Notes: generated by a model not told the origin, from the sequence alone. A stretch of DNA of 64,000 nt from Streptococcus ovuberis (GCF_012396585.1 NZ_JAAXPR010000004.1:124001-188000), one strand, 5' to 3'. Numbered from the stretch's first letter, positions 37,745 through 46,982 are shown. Program-made: numbers and translations.

Positions 37745-40700
37745 TTACCCTTTCTCTCTATAGACATCTACATAATAGGATGATCTCTTGCGTCCACCCT
37801 TATAGTTTTTCTTATTTTTCTTGAGGATGATTTCCCCATGTGGTCTGCCGTCAAAAGTTAACACGGGGACTCTGATGGTATCTCCTTTGATTTCCCAGTC
37901 TGATACTGGAGCTGCTTTTGGAAATGATCCTGCGTGCCCTGTGTGTCCCATCGTCAAGATCAGTTGCTGATCTCCTTCAAAATACAGCCACTCCATCCCG
38001 CTTGATGCGCTTTGAATTTCTTCCAAATCAGAGATGGACAACTCCGAAGCCTTACCTGATCTCCTCTCAACAGAGCCTAAATCATCCAAGACCATCTCCA
38101 GAGAGTAGGTTTCCCTGTAATGGGTATTGTAATAGTCCAGCACATCTCTCATATCCAGTCGGTGAACATTGATATTATCAGGGTAGGTGGAAGGAAGCAC
38201 TAATTCTGTCGGCACAGAAAAGAGGAGCCCTCCACCAATAAGGTGGGTTCTGATAATCGCTTTCGCTTCGCCGTGCTCTGCTCGTCTGTAAATGGCATAA
38301 ACCCCATCTGTCCCATTCATCACCGTCAGAATCATGTCCTCCTCGGCAGTGAGGTACTCCGAATCCTCTCCATACCAGGTCGGTGAATACCGAGAACCTT
38401 TTGGCACGTACTTGTAATGAATGGTACGAGTCCCTCTTGACATTGCCACTACATCCATAAGGTGATTATCTTCTGCCCTAGTCCGGAAATATTCTGTCTC
38501 ATGAATATCGTCAAGCTTACGTGTCTCACCCGTTCTCAGCCCCTTGAATCCAGGTTCCTCTCCTCCCAGGCCTGTTTCAGTGATGAACCAGAGATCTCCT
38601 AAATCAGACTCCCAATAGCCCAAGACACTAGAATAGTCTCCACGGTCAATCTCCTCTTCTTTCATAGTCATCTGAGGATCTGCCTGATCTTTGGACTTGG
38701 CTTTCTTGGTTTGATTGGTCTGCTTCACCGACTGTGAGAGAGCTTCAAAACGTAGTCGCCGCGTTTGAAACGGCTCTGGAGTCATATCGCCTAAACCACG
38801 GTCAATATAATCCTTATGGAGTCGCAGAGTCTCTTCTTGGCTATAGACTTCCCCAATCAAGGCATCCTTTAATATTTTTCCGTCACTCTCGTAGTGATCA
38901 ATCAATTCTAAACGTCCGTCTTCAATTTTCCCAAAATAATGAGCTACTGTAGAGGCACTAGCTTCCATATAGTAATGGATTAGACCATCCTTATAAAGAT
39001 TAAAACCTGACACTAGATCAAGCGAGTAAGCCTCCAATTCTGAGAACATAAGGTTGACCACCTGATCCTGATCATAAGTGTAAATGCCCACTACTCTATG
39101 ATTCTCAGAATGTTTATCCGCAACAATCAACTCTGCAAGGCCATCTCTGTTGAGATCCTCATAAGCATAGAAAACAATGTCCCCGTACCTCTGCTTATAG
39201 TCAGAGAACCATTTTACCTGGACTTCATTAAGATGATGAAATGCTTTAGCTTCTGCTTTTTCTATAGGCAGCTCTATCACCTGCGCATACTCATCCAGAA
39301 CACCTTGATAAGCGCGTTTGAGGGCCTTAAAGGAGACTTTCTTCGCCTTCTTTTCCGAGGAGGTCAAGCCCTGCCAGAAACGCTTGAGACCATTTTTCAC
39401 CCGGCTCCACAGGGACTCTTTTTTCTGCTCTGCCCTATCCTGTTGGGTTGTCGAATCCTCCTGCTCTTGGTCTACTTCTACTTCTTCGCTCTCGACTGTA
39501 AGCTGTCCATCTGATTCTAAATTGGAGGCATCAAGAAAGTCGGAGGTGTCCAAAATATCCGCCTGCTCTGCTATTTCCACAATCTTCCTCACGCCAACCG
39601 AAAAATAAGGGGCCGTATCTGGGTGAGCTTGAACAAAAGCTTCTTCACTGTCATATTGTTTGGTCGTACCGTCCGTAGCAGTGACAGTATAGGTAATCGC
39701 ATCAAAATCAGGCGCACGATACTCTTTGTCGACAGAGAGTTGCTTTTCCAGCTCAGAACCACGCACCTGCATCCGATAAAGAGTCGCTCCAGAGAGATAA
39801 GCACCACCAGAACCTGCATTTACAATAAACCCGTCTCTGAAAATTTGAAGATCTGACCGGTATCCCGTTCCTCCTACAAAATGAACCTGAGAACCATCAA
39901 AACTATAGAAACCGATGATTTTCTCTCTAACAGCATCAGTGACCACCAACTCCTCCAGACCATCGCCATTGGTATCCACAATACCGTAATAAAAGTTTTG
40001 CTTAGTCCGGAGATCCTCCATCACAAGGTGTTCCTGATTTAAAAGAGGCTGCTCTTCTAAGTTTAATTCACCCTTGGTATAGGCTAAATAGTCCATCAGG
40101 ACAGCCTTATAGGCCAAACGTGCTGCACGATTTCTAGCTCGAAGAGAAAATAGCAACTTATCCTCTGCTAAAATCCGATACTGGGAGATGTCATCCACTA
40201 ATTTCTGATAGTTGTTTTCCACAGGACTGCCATACAGACCTTTGAAGTCATAGAGTTCTCGGTTATGGGTCTTCTTCCCTTCTTCAATCTGACACTGTCC
40301 TGTCTTCACATTATAGCGAACCTTGATTTTTTTCTGACCCTCCAAACAGGGACAACTAATTGTTGCCGTGACGATATCACCTTTTTGTGCTAGATCCTCA
40401 AAGAGGAAAACCTCATAGGCATAACCTGTTGCGATCCCAATACGGTTAATAATCTCTTGGAGTTCCGGAAGTTGCGCCAATTGCTTGTAGCGTTCAATCG
40501 CATGAAGCCAATTGGCCTTGGTTGTCTCAAAGACTAGCCAAGACGGACGATCTGCTTGCTTTAAGGCTGCTGGCAGCTGAGAATCCTCTGCACTGGCTAC
40601 TGCGTAATAGCAGAGCATGCGGAGATAGTTCAGAGCCACTTTAACTTTTTCAGATGTAGTTCCAAATAGTTTTTCAAGCACAAAGGTATGGGTATAAATC

Positions 40701-41695
40701 AACTTAATAGTGGCCAGATTGCCTGCCTTGATTTCCTTGAGCAACTTTTCATAGAGCTTCTGGAGAATCGCTGGATAGACTTTAGTATCACTATAATCCT
40801 CACGAGGAAGGTCTAAAATCTCTTCCTTGGACAAGACCTTATCAAACCCTGCCAAGAGATCTGTCCACTCTTCTGATAAAAGACTCTGTTCCAGCTGTTG
40901 AATCGTTGCTTTTTTCTGTGCCACTTCAGTGGCTGAAAAATCCTTGAGCCAGTCCATGATGGCTCCCTTCAAGGCATCACCAATTTCTTTTTGGAAATCT
41001 TTAAAAGCTTTCTCGATTGCTTTTTTCAACCAATCGTCTGAAATTTTTTCCTTCTTAGTTGTCTTTTCAGTGATGGCTTTTTTTAGTTGTCCCATCAGTT
41101 TATTGGCTTCTGAGTCGGTTAGGCCAGTCTCAGACTTGATTCCATCAATCAGTCCAACTTCATTTTGACCGACTTGGACACTTTCTTGATCCAACTCGAT
41201 CCCCGCTCCTTCTAAGAGTGCATAAATCCCTGCCAAAGCCCCTTCACCAGATACCTCATTAACAGAGGCAACACGTACTAAGACGTCAGTAATCCCTGAC
41301 GTAATAGCAGCATTTTGGAAGGTCGCTGACGATACCTTGGTAATCTTGGAAGGTGTCACAATCTCTACCTGCACACCATAGCCTTTGTCCATAGGTTTGA
41401 TGTAAGCACTCGAAAAAATCTGAGCAGCGTCATCTACATCGTTAAGGTATTTAGCAATAACCTTACCATCAACCCTTAAAATATCCTCGTTAGCCATGCC
41501 AGTATCGCCTAACAAACGTTTGGTTTCTGTCGCTTGTTCCTCGGTCAGAGAGTGACCAATAGACATCAAAGGCTTGTCCAACCGCCGCTCAGCTGCATAA
41601 ACAAGATCCGTCCCAAAACCTGACAGCATCTGTAACCTAACAACTCCTGACAAGCCCACACTACAACAAGTCAGCAATAACAACCATTTTTTCAT
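37745..41695 (-). CDS. Exported DUF1002 protein with two calcium-loop (FG-GAP-like) repeats
   Basis: 1316 residues. A signal-like N-terminus (1-34) is followed by a DUF1002 domain at about 40-210 (SLTEEQATETKRLL, ALAGIYALLEGAG), as in Bacillus YpuA. A long helical region (215-440) leads to a short cysteine-bearing strand (Cys448, Cys450, Cys468). Two related modules come next: one at about 525-640 with DTNGDGLEELVV (574-585) and one at about 795-920 with DLNRDGLAELIV (847-858). They share the frame A-Y-(K/Q)-x-V-L, Y-G-D, calcium loop, I-x-x-Y. The C-terminal 300 residues are beta-rich and unassigned. There is no LPXTG or C-terminal TM. The gene lies at the centre of the cassette, tightly coupled to the DUF805 gene. 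Confidence 0.78.
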   Translation of the reverse strand: MKKWLLLLTCCSVGLSGVVRLQMLSGFGTDLVYAAERRLDKPLMSIGHSLTEEQATETKRLLGDTGMANEDILRVDGKVIAKYLNDVDDAAQIFSSAYIKPMDKGYGVQVEIVTPSKITKVSSATFQNAAITSGITDVLVRVASVNEVSGEGALAGIYALLEGAGIELDQESVQVGQNEVGLIDGIKSETGLTDSEANKLMGQLKKAITEKTTKKEKISDDWLKKAIEKAFKDFQKEIGDALKGAIMDWLKDFSATEVAQKKATIQQLEQSLLSEEWTDLLAGFDKVLSKEEILDLPREDYSDTKVYPAILQKLYEKLLKEIKAGNLATIKLIYTHTFVLEKLFGTTSEKVKVALNYLRMLCYYAVASAEDSQLPAALKQADRPSWLVFETTKANWLHAIERYKQLAQLPELQEIINRIGIATGYAYEVFLFEDLAQKGDIVTATISCPCLEGQKKIKVRYNVKTGQCQIEEGKKTHNRELYDFKGLYGSPVENNYQKLVDDISQYRILAEDKLLFSLRARNRAARLAYKAVLMDYLAYTKGELNLEEQPLLNQEHLVMEDLRTKQNFYYGIVDTNGDGLEELVVTDAVREKIIGFYSFDGSQVHFVGGTGYRSDLQIFRDGFIVNAGSGGAYLSGATLYRMQVRGSELEKQLSVDKEYRAPDFDAITYTVTATDGTTKQYDSEEAFVQAHPDTAPYFSVGVRKIVEIAEQADILDTSDFLDASNLESDGQLTVESEEVEVDQEQEDSTTQQDRAEQKKESLWSRVKNGLKRFWQGLTSSEKKAKKVSFKALKRAYQGVLDEYAQVIELPIEKAEAKAFHHLNEVQVKWFSDYKQRYGDIVFYAYEDLNRDGLAELIVADKHSENHRVVGIYTYDQDQVVNLMFSELEAYSLDLVSGFNLYKDGLIHYYMEASASTVAHYFGKIEDGRLELIDHYESDGKILKDALIGEVYSQEETLRLHKDYIDRGLGDMTPEPFQTRRLRFEALSQSVKQTNQTKKAKSKDQADPQMTMKEEEIDRGDYSSVLGYWESDLGDLWFITETGLGGEEPGFKGLRTGETRKLDDIHETEYFRTRAEDNHLMDVVAMSRGTRTIHYKYVPKGSRYSPTWYGEDSEYLTAEEDMILTVMNGTDGVYAIYRRAEHGEAKAIIRTHLIGGGLLFSVPTELVLPSTYPDNINVHRLDMRDVLDYYNTHYRETYSLEMVLDDLGSVERRSGKASELSISDLEEIQSASSGMEWLYFEGDQQLILTMGHTGHAGSFPKAAPVSDWEIKGDTIRVPVLTFDGRPHGEIILKKNKKNYKGGRKRSSYYVDVYREKG

Positions 41696-41770
41696 TCTCT
41701 CCTCTTCCCAAGCAAGATTCTACAAACACGCGCAAACCTCGCCAAGTTTTTTAACAGATAATGCACAAAG

Positions 41771-41819
41771 AGAGAGGCAAAAACCTCTCTGATCTACATC
41801 TTAAACTCATTTTTGCCTC
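41771..41819 (-). promoter_or_regulatory. Mutually exclusive hairpins before the DUF1002 gene (attenuator candidate)
   Basis: AGAGAGG (41771-41777) pairs with CCTCTCT (41784-41790). The overlapping GAGGCAAAAA (41775-41784) can instead pair with TTTTTGCCTC (41810-41819), which begins at the stop codon of the upstream 62-codon gene. The two structures cannot form together. Confidence 0.5.
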
Positions 41820-42006
41820 AAAGCTTAGTCCTCTTATCGCTTTGACTCATTTCTTCTAGTCTTCTTTCCTTAGATTGCCGATGCTTTGTGTAAAGCTCTT
41901 CTGCTTTTCTATTAATAGCTCTTTTCAAACGTTTCTCCAGTTTAATCCATTTACTAACTATAATGTAAGCAATGCCAATAACTAAGATAAAGACAATAAC
42001 ATCCAT
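41818..42006 (-). CDS. 62-residue single-span membrane protein
   Basis: An N-terminal membrane span (3-18, VIVFILVIGIAYIIV) is followed by a very basic, charged helix rich in Lys, Arg and Glu, presumably cytoplasmic. A strong TTAGGAGGG precedes the ATG. It sits 11 bases after the 173-residue gene and upstream of the DUF1002 gene, so it belongs to the cassette. No family recognised. Confidence 0.75.
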   Translation of the reverse strand: MDVIVFILVIGIAYIIVSKWIKLEKRLKRAINRKAEELYTKHRQSKERRLEEMSQSDKRTKL

Positions 42007-42017
42007 CGCTATCCCTC

Positions 42018-42539
42018 CTAATTGATAAGTTTTCGTTCTACCTCAATTGTGCCATCCAGTTCGACAAGCGTATTTTCAATAAAGGTTAAAAAAACATTAT
42101 AAGGTAAGCGGAAAAATGTCTCTAATCCAAATCCCTTACATTGATTAACCGAAACACAGAAAACTATTCCCGTAGATGTTGCGATTTGCTCGAAAACCGC
42201 TTGGAACCCCATTTGTGCTGTCACAGTATGTGTTTGTAGATAGAGCTTATGATCTGATACTCCCACATGCAGCGCCTTGACAAATTTATTGCTAAGCCCT
42301 TCTAAGTGCGCTTCTAAAAGAGGTATGTCTAAATGACTTAAAACATCTTCCATGCTAAGTTTATTGGTGAAATAGTAAGTGTGAGTTTGCCTCATTAAAT
42401 AAGAGTCTCTTTCTTTAGCTAATCCCCTAGCAATGTATTTTTTTTCCTTTTCTGCTAGCCTAGGCTCCTCAAAAACCTTTACATAGATCCAAAATGCTCC
42501 TAAAATAACGAATAATACCAAAAGAATTTTACGTCTCAC
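42018..42539 (-). CDS. 173-residue membrane-anchored protein, unassigned
   Basis: The GTG at 42539 is the likely start because AGGAGGT lies seven bases upstream. An in-frame ATG six codons earlier sits inside that ribosome site. An N-terminal span (KILLVLFVILGAFWIYV) is followed by a charged segment and an extracytoplasmic alpha/beta domain (70-173) with two cysteines (FCVSVNQCKG) that could form a disulfide. First gene of the leftward cassette with the 62-residue, DUF1002, DUF805 and lipase genes. No family recognised. Confidence 0.72.
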   Translation of the reverse strand: MRRKILLVLFVILGAFWIYVKVFEEPRLAEKEKKYIARGLAKERDSYLMRQTHTYYFTNKLSMEDVLSHLDIPLLEAHLEGLSNKFVKALHVGVSDHKLYLQTHTVTAQMGFQAVFEQIATSTGIVFCVSVNQCKGFGLETFFRLPYNVFLTFIENTLVELDGTIEVERKLIN

Positions 42540-42754
42540 ACTGTTTACCTCCTCCACCTACTGTGGCTCGATTATTGCCCCTTCATGGCCTACTTATTCT
42601 AATCAAGAATTTGAGAATTCCATCACTTTTCTCAATTTTACCAGCATATCAAAACGTTTTCTATACTTTTTTGACATCACTTTTTTTGTTTTAAAAAGGA
42701 ATTGTTTTGTTTTTTTTGATAAATTTACTTTTTAAAAGTTAACTTCTAAATACC

Positions 42755-42783
42755 TTGTTTTAAGCACTATTTTATGATATAAC
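42755..42783 (+). promoter_or_regulatory. Promoter of the 400-residue orphan gene
   Basis: TTGTTT (42755-42760) and TATAAC (42778-42783) with a 17-base spacer, 32 bases before the GTG start. The gap to 42557 is very AT-rich and must also hold the leftward cassette promoter. Confidence 0.55.
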
Positions 42784-42815
42784 ATGTGTATAGACCAATG
42801 CCGAAGGGGGAAATT

Positions 42816-44018
42816 GTGGAAACCAATAGACTCTGCCTTAGCAATGTTTTGCAAGCAATCATCCTAACTAACAAAACCGAAGAAAAACATTTTGGCTGGA
42901 CCACTCAGGAAATTGCTATCAATGAACTGTTTCAACTTTTTGGTGTGCAAACCTTAAAGAACAATTACTATGTTCTACCACCTCAGTGTTCTCTTTACTT
43001 CCAACAAAGGAAAAATATTCCGACAAAATTAAGGCGTTTTTTCTATCAAAACAATCATAGTCAAGAAAGACTGACAGCCATTAGTCAAGAACTGCAAAAA
43101 GAGAGAAATTTTCCCACAAAATTAGTCGCACAAAAAATCAGATGCTTAACTTTTGAAAAACATCATATTTTGGAACCTGATGACCCTAAAATTGATTCTG
43201 ATTTTTTATGCCAACTCATCCAGCAACAACGATATGCAGACTATCTAACTTGGGTCTTCTTTTACTGTCTGACTAGGCTAAGCAATACAGAAACCTTCTC
43301 CAACCACGACCTACTGAATTCTGAATTTATTCAACAAGACTTTTTAGACCAGATTCAACGAAAGCAATTCTACGAATTTTATCACCACGATATCGTCGTT
43401 ATTCCTCGAATGGCGCAACGAAATTTCAAAATTATCCACAAGAAATCCTACCAAACTTATTTTCCTAAGCCCTCTGAACCACAAAAGGACTATTTTGAGT
43501 TTAAATATTCTTTCACCCAAAAAGAACTCCTAGACAGTAGCCGACTCACTTCCTTGATTATCAACGGTGTTGAATATATTTTGGAAGTTGAAGCTGAGGA
43601 AAGATATGTCGAAAATGACAAATATCCCTATAAAGTCTTCTACCGACTACGGTCCTTTGCTCATCAAGACAGTTACTTGGTGCAGACCGAGCACGAATAT
43701 ATCGCTCCGTTTCCTATTCGGATTAAGCATTTTAAGCTGTTGTCGCCAGCCAAACAATTCAAGTGCAATGTCAGAATCCAATCTCACCAATCCCATAAAT
43801 TTGTTCTGATTTTAAAACAGTTTGGGGACTACAATCCTAATAAGAACAATATTGATATGACTGTCCCTAATGCCACCATGTCTTATTTTGAAAATAAAAA
43901 CTGGACTTTCCCATCATCTGGTTATTCTTATCTCATTAAACCCAGAGATGATTTTTGGCAAGAATGTCTTCCACTCGCCCCCACATCTGAAGCAGAAGAT
44001 TTCCCTAAAGCCTACTGA
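42816..44018 (+). CDS. 400-residue soluble protein of unknown function
   Basis: The GTG at 42816 follows AAGGGGGAAATT, giving 400 residues (VETNRLCLSNVLQAI). An earlier in-frame GTG at 42786 has no ribosome site. There are no signal peptide or membrane spans. Residues 1-170 are helical with many Gln, Phe and Tyr. Residues about 210-385 look beta-rich, with alternating hydrophobics and a closing FPSSGYSYLIKPRDDF. The AT-rich composition resembles that of the KAP gene. It stands alone between the leftward cassette and a strong terminator. No family recognised, so the function is open. Confidence 0.75.
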   Translation: METNRLCLSNVLQAIILTNKTEEKHFGWTTQEIAINELFQLFGVQTLKNNYYVLPPQCSLYFQQRKNIPTKLRRFFYQNNHSQERLTAISQELQKERNFPTKLVAQKIRCLTFEKHHILEPDDPKIDSDFLCQLIQQQRYADYLTWVFFYCLTRLSNTETFSNHDLLNSEFIQQDFLDQIQRKQFYEFYHHDIVVIPRMAQRNFKIIHKKSYQTYFPKPSEPQKDYFEFKYSFTQKELLDSSRLTSLIINGVEYILEVEAEERYVENDKYPYKVFYRLRSFAHQDSYLVQTEHEYIAPFPIRIKHFKLLSPAKQFKCNVRIQSHQSHKFVLILKQFGDYNPNKNNIDMTVPNATMSYFENKNWTFPSSGYSYLIKPRDDFWQECLPLAPTSEAEDFPKAY

Positions 44019-44024
44019 CATATA

Positions 44025-44069
44025 AAAAAGCTTGAAGAGTTCCCTAGTTTGGTCTCTCTTCAAGCTTTT
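44025..44069. terminator. Bidirectional terminator after the orphan gene
   Basis: AAAAGCTTGAAGAG (44026-44039) pairs with CTCTTCAAGCTTTT (44056-44069), with A/T tracts at both ends. It serves the orphan gene and the converging trxB. Confidence 0.9.
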
Positions 44070-44139
44070 CTTATTCTATTTAAAAACTTATCAACCCCTA
44101 CTCATTTCAACACGGAGTATTGATAGTTCAATAAGCTTT

Positions 44140-45060
44140 TTATCCTTGCTCCACAATGTACTGATAGGCTTGTTGGCCCGCGATAGCCCCGTCCCCGACG
44201 GCAGTTGTGATTTGCCGCAGGTGTTTTTGACGAACGTCTCCAATGGCAAACAGGCCAGGTCGACTAGTCGCCATCTGGTCATCCGTTAGAACCCAACCGG
44301 CTTCATCGGTTACCCCCAGATCAGCGACCATTTCACTAACCGGATCAAGCCCAACATAGATAAACACACCCCCACAAGCCAATTCAGATAATTCTCCCGT
44401 CTGGGTATCCTTGAGGACGACAGATTCAACTTGGCGGTCGCCACCTTTTATTTCCTCAACAGTCTTGTTCCAAGCAAAAGAGATCTTGCTGTTGGCAAAA
44501 GCACGGTCCTGGATAATCCTCTGAGCCCGAAGTTCATCTCTGCGATGGACAATCGTCACGGACTTGGCAAATTGAGTCAAGTAAATCGCTTCTTCGACCG
44601 CCGAATCCCCACCACCGACAACGACCAGATCTTGATCACGGAAAAAAGCACCATCACAAACCGCACAGTAAGAAACACCCCGGCTGTTGTATTCTGCTTC
44701 TCCAGGAACACCTAGATGGCGGTGGTTGGCGCCTGTCGCTAAAATAATTGTCTTAGCCTCAAAGGTTTCTTCCTCGGTGATAACACGCTTAACACGTCCA
44801 TTATCTTCGATTTTTTGGACAAAGCCGTAGAGGTTATCTACTCCGAATTTTTCTAGAGGTTCATACATCTTCATTGAGAGTTCAGGGCCTGAAATCAAGT
44901 CAAACCCTGGATAGTTTTCAATATCAGCTGTATTGTTCATCTGGCCACCAGGTACCCCGCGCTCTAACAAGCCAACCTTGAGATTAGCTCGCGCTGCATA
45001 GAGCGCAGCTGTCATGCCCGCAGGGCCCGAACCAATAATCAACGTATCATACATATCCAT
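44140..45060 (-). CDS. trxB: Thioredoxin reductase
   Basis: 306 residues. The FAD-binding GSGPAGMTAALYAAR at the N-terminus, redox pair Cys132/Cys135 (CAVC), NADPH-binding VVGGGDSAVEEA and the late ATSRPGLFAIGDVR are all present. It reduces thioredoxin using NADPH. Operon with the small DUF4059 gene upstream, a pairing common in streptococci. Confidence 0.97.
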   Translation of the reverse strand: MDMYDTLIIGSGPAGMTAALYAARANLKVGLLERGVPGGQMNNTADIENYPGFDLISGPELSMKMYEPLEKFGVDNLYGFVQKIEDNGRVKRVITEEETFEAKTIILATGANHRHLGVPGEAEYNSRGVSYCAVCDGAFFRDQDLVVVGGGDSAVEEAIYLTQFAKSVTIVHRRDELRAQRIIQDRAFANSKISFAWNKTVEEIKGGDRQVESVVLKDTQTGELSELACGGVFIYVGLDPVSEMVADLGVTDEAGWVLTDDQMATSRPGLFAIGDVRQKHLRQITTAVGDGAIAGQQAYQYIVEQG

Positions 45061-45085
45061 CTTCCTTTCTGTTGTTTAGTGGTCA

Positions 45086-45310
45086 TTAAACGCTAAACAT
45101 TAAAATCAATCCCATCGTCGCAAAAGATAAGATGGGAATCACCATAACCGCGACCAAAAGCATCTCGTAGAGAGCTGTTCGACGCGTTTTTGTCGTTTTT
45201 GTTTTCTTGCTGATTGATTGACCCATCAACCAAATTGATCCCAGCAGTAACACCACAAGTGTTGTCACTAAAAGGCTTTGAAGGTAGAGACTCAAAATCC
45301 TGACTAACAT
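45086..45310 (-). CDS. DUF4059 family small membrane protein
   Basis: 74 residues with two membrane spans (8-30 and 50-70) and a basic loop (KKTKTTKTRRT) between. AAAGGAGAAGC precedes the ATG. Genes of this family lie directly upstream of trxB in many streptococci. Function is unknown. Confidence 0.85.
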   Translation of the reverse strand: MLVRILSLYLQSLLVTTLVVLLLGSIWLMGQSISKKTKTTKTRRTALYEMLLVAVMVIPILSFATMGLILMFSV

Positions 45311-45374
45311 GCTTCTCCTTTCCTAGCAAAAGGGGGAAAGAGCCTGTTGCTCACCAACAGACCCTATTTCCTCT

Positions 45375-45383
45375 ATTATATCA
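45375..45383 (-). promoter_or_regulatory. Extended -10 promoter of DUF4059-trxB
   Basis: On the minus strand TGATATAAT lies at 45375-45383, abutting the stop of the upstream ATPase gene. Confidence 0.6.
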
Positions 45384-46124
45384 TATAAAGTTGCGTTTGT
45401 AATTAGAAAAGAAAGCCTTAGTCCGTTCTTCCTTGGGGTGATTAATCAACTGGTCTGGCGTCCCTTCTTCGATAATATGCCCCTTATCTAAGAAAAGAAC
45501 CCTATCTGCCACTTGCTGAATGAACGCCATATCGTGACTAACTAAGATCATGGTTTGCCCGGACTTAGCCGCTCTTTCGATTGATTTCTCAACTTCACCA
45601 ACCAATTCTGGATCAAGCGCGGATGTTGGTTCGTCCAGCAATAGAACGTCTGGTTTCATTGCCAAAGCTCTGGCAAGGCCAACCCGCTGTTTTTGACCAC
45701 CAGATAAGTGCCGTGGGTAATGATTTTCACGGTCTGTCAGACCAACCTTGGCCAACTCTTCCTTAGCCAATGCTGTCGCTTCACTATCGGACATCTTCTT
45801 AACGACTTTGAGCCCTTCCTTGACATTGTCTAAGGCTGTCCGACGGCTAAAGAGATTAAATTGTTGAAAAACCATAGACAATTTACGACGCAGGGCTAAA
45901 ATATCATCCTTATGAATGGTCTGAAAATCTACAGTGAAATCATCAATGGCCAACTGGCCGCTATCTGGTTTTTCCAAATAGTTCAAGGATCGTAGGAGGG
46001 TTGATTTCCCTGCCCCTGACGAACCGACCAGGGCAATGACTTCCCCTTTTTTCACTTCAAAGCTGATATCATCCAAAACCTTTTGGCCTGAAAAAGTCTT
46101 GGTCAAATGCGAAATGGTTATCAT
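45381..46124 (-). CDS. Amino acid ABC transporter ATP-binding protein
   Basis: 247 residues. Walker A GSSGAGKST, signature [14 protein letters not shown], Walker [15 protein letters not shown], switch His in VSHDM. Polar amino acid importer family. The start overlaps the permease stop by one base, so it is translated with the permease. No binding protein is encoded alongside; see the remnant at 47268-47342. Confidence 0.93.
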   Translation of the reverse strand: MITISHLTKTFSGQKVLDDISFEVKKGEVIALVGSSGAGKSTLLRSLNYLEKPDSGQLAIDDFTVDFQTIHKDDILALRRKLSMVFQQFNLFSRRTALDNVKEGLKVVKKMSDSEATALAKEELAKVGLTDRENHYPRHLSGGQKQRVGLARALAMKPDVLLLDEPTSALDPELVGEVEKSIERAAKSGQTMILVSHDMAFIQQVADRVLFLDKGHIIEEGTPDQLINHPKEERTKAFFSNYKRNFI

Positions 46125-46930
46125 TAACGGTCCCCCCCTTTCGTGTTTAAGGCAACTTGTTCAGGCGCTTTGATGGCCATCCGCCGCTCGACAAAACGTC
46201 CTAGTTGCTCAATCAAGATATTAACAATCCAGTAAACGATAGCAACAGAAATAAAACGTTCAAAATACCGGTAGTCACGTCCACCCAAAATCTGAGCTTG
46301 GGCATAAATTTCAACAATCCCTGCACTAAAAGCCAAGGAAGTCCCCTTGGTCAGACCGATCAAATTATTGATCAAGGTCGGCGTAGCAACAACTGCAGCA
46401 TTAGGAATAATCACACGGCTATAAACTTGAGCATTGGTCATGCCAAGACTCCTAGCCGCCTCTACCTCACCTGGATCGACAGACTCTATTGCTGCCCGAA
46501 TCGTTTCACTGGCATAGGCTGCTTCATTAAAGGCAAAGGCGACTACGACAAAAAGGTAAGCTGGTACATCATTGATGTTAAAGCTGGTTCCAAAACGGGC
46601 ATTAATGGCCTTAAGCATCAAGGGAATGCCGTAGTAAGTCAACATCAACTGAACCAAAATCGGTGTCCCCCGTAAAAATGAAACCATAAGAGCCTGCAGG
46701 CGGTAAAGAACAGGGACCTTGTTAATTTTAACGATAGCAAAAATCAGCCCTAAGATGAGACCAAAAGCGGCACCTCCCAAGGTCAATCCGATAGTCACGG
46801 GTAACTTGGCCACAATCTGTGGCAAGCCATCAAAGACTGCTCGTAAATTAAAAATCTTCCCGTCGGGAATAAAGGTCATCAAGTCCTTGTACCAGTCGGG
46901 CGTTGCTGTTAATAGGGTAAAAACTGTCAT
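46124..46930 (-). CDS. Amino acid ABC transporter permease
   Basis: 268 residues from the ATG at 46930 (MTVFTLLTATPDWYK), which follows AAGGAGACTTGTC. A longer in-frame start runs through the terminator hairpin upstream. Five or so spans, with the EAA loop EVEAARSLGMTNAQVYSRVIIP. It belongs to the His/Glu/Gln/Arg permease family, probably cystine or another polar amino acid, but substrate cannot be set from sequence. An extended -10 (TGTTACAAT, minus) lies about 30 bases upstream. Confidence 0.92.
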   Translation of the reverse strand: MTVFTLLTATPDWYKDLMTFIPDGKIFNLRAVFDGLPQIVAKLPVTIGLTLGGAAFGLILGLIFAIVKINKVPVLYRLQALMVSFLRGTPILVQLMLTYYGIPLMLKAINARFGTSFNINDVPAYLFVVVAFAFNEAAYASETIRAAIESVDPGEVEAARSLGMTNAQVYSRVIIPNAAVVATPTLINNLIGLTKGTSLAFSAGIVEIYAQAQILGGRDYRYFERFISVAIVYWIVNILIEQLGRFVERRMAIKAPEQVALNTKGGDR

Positions 46931-46982
46931 GACAAGTCTCCTTCTAAAAGGTGCATTAGGTTCATTGTAACACAAAAACCAT

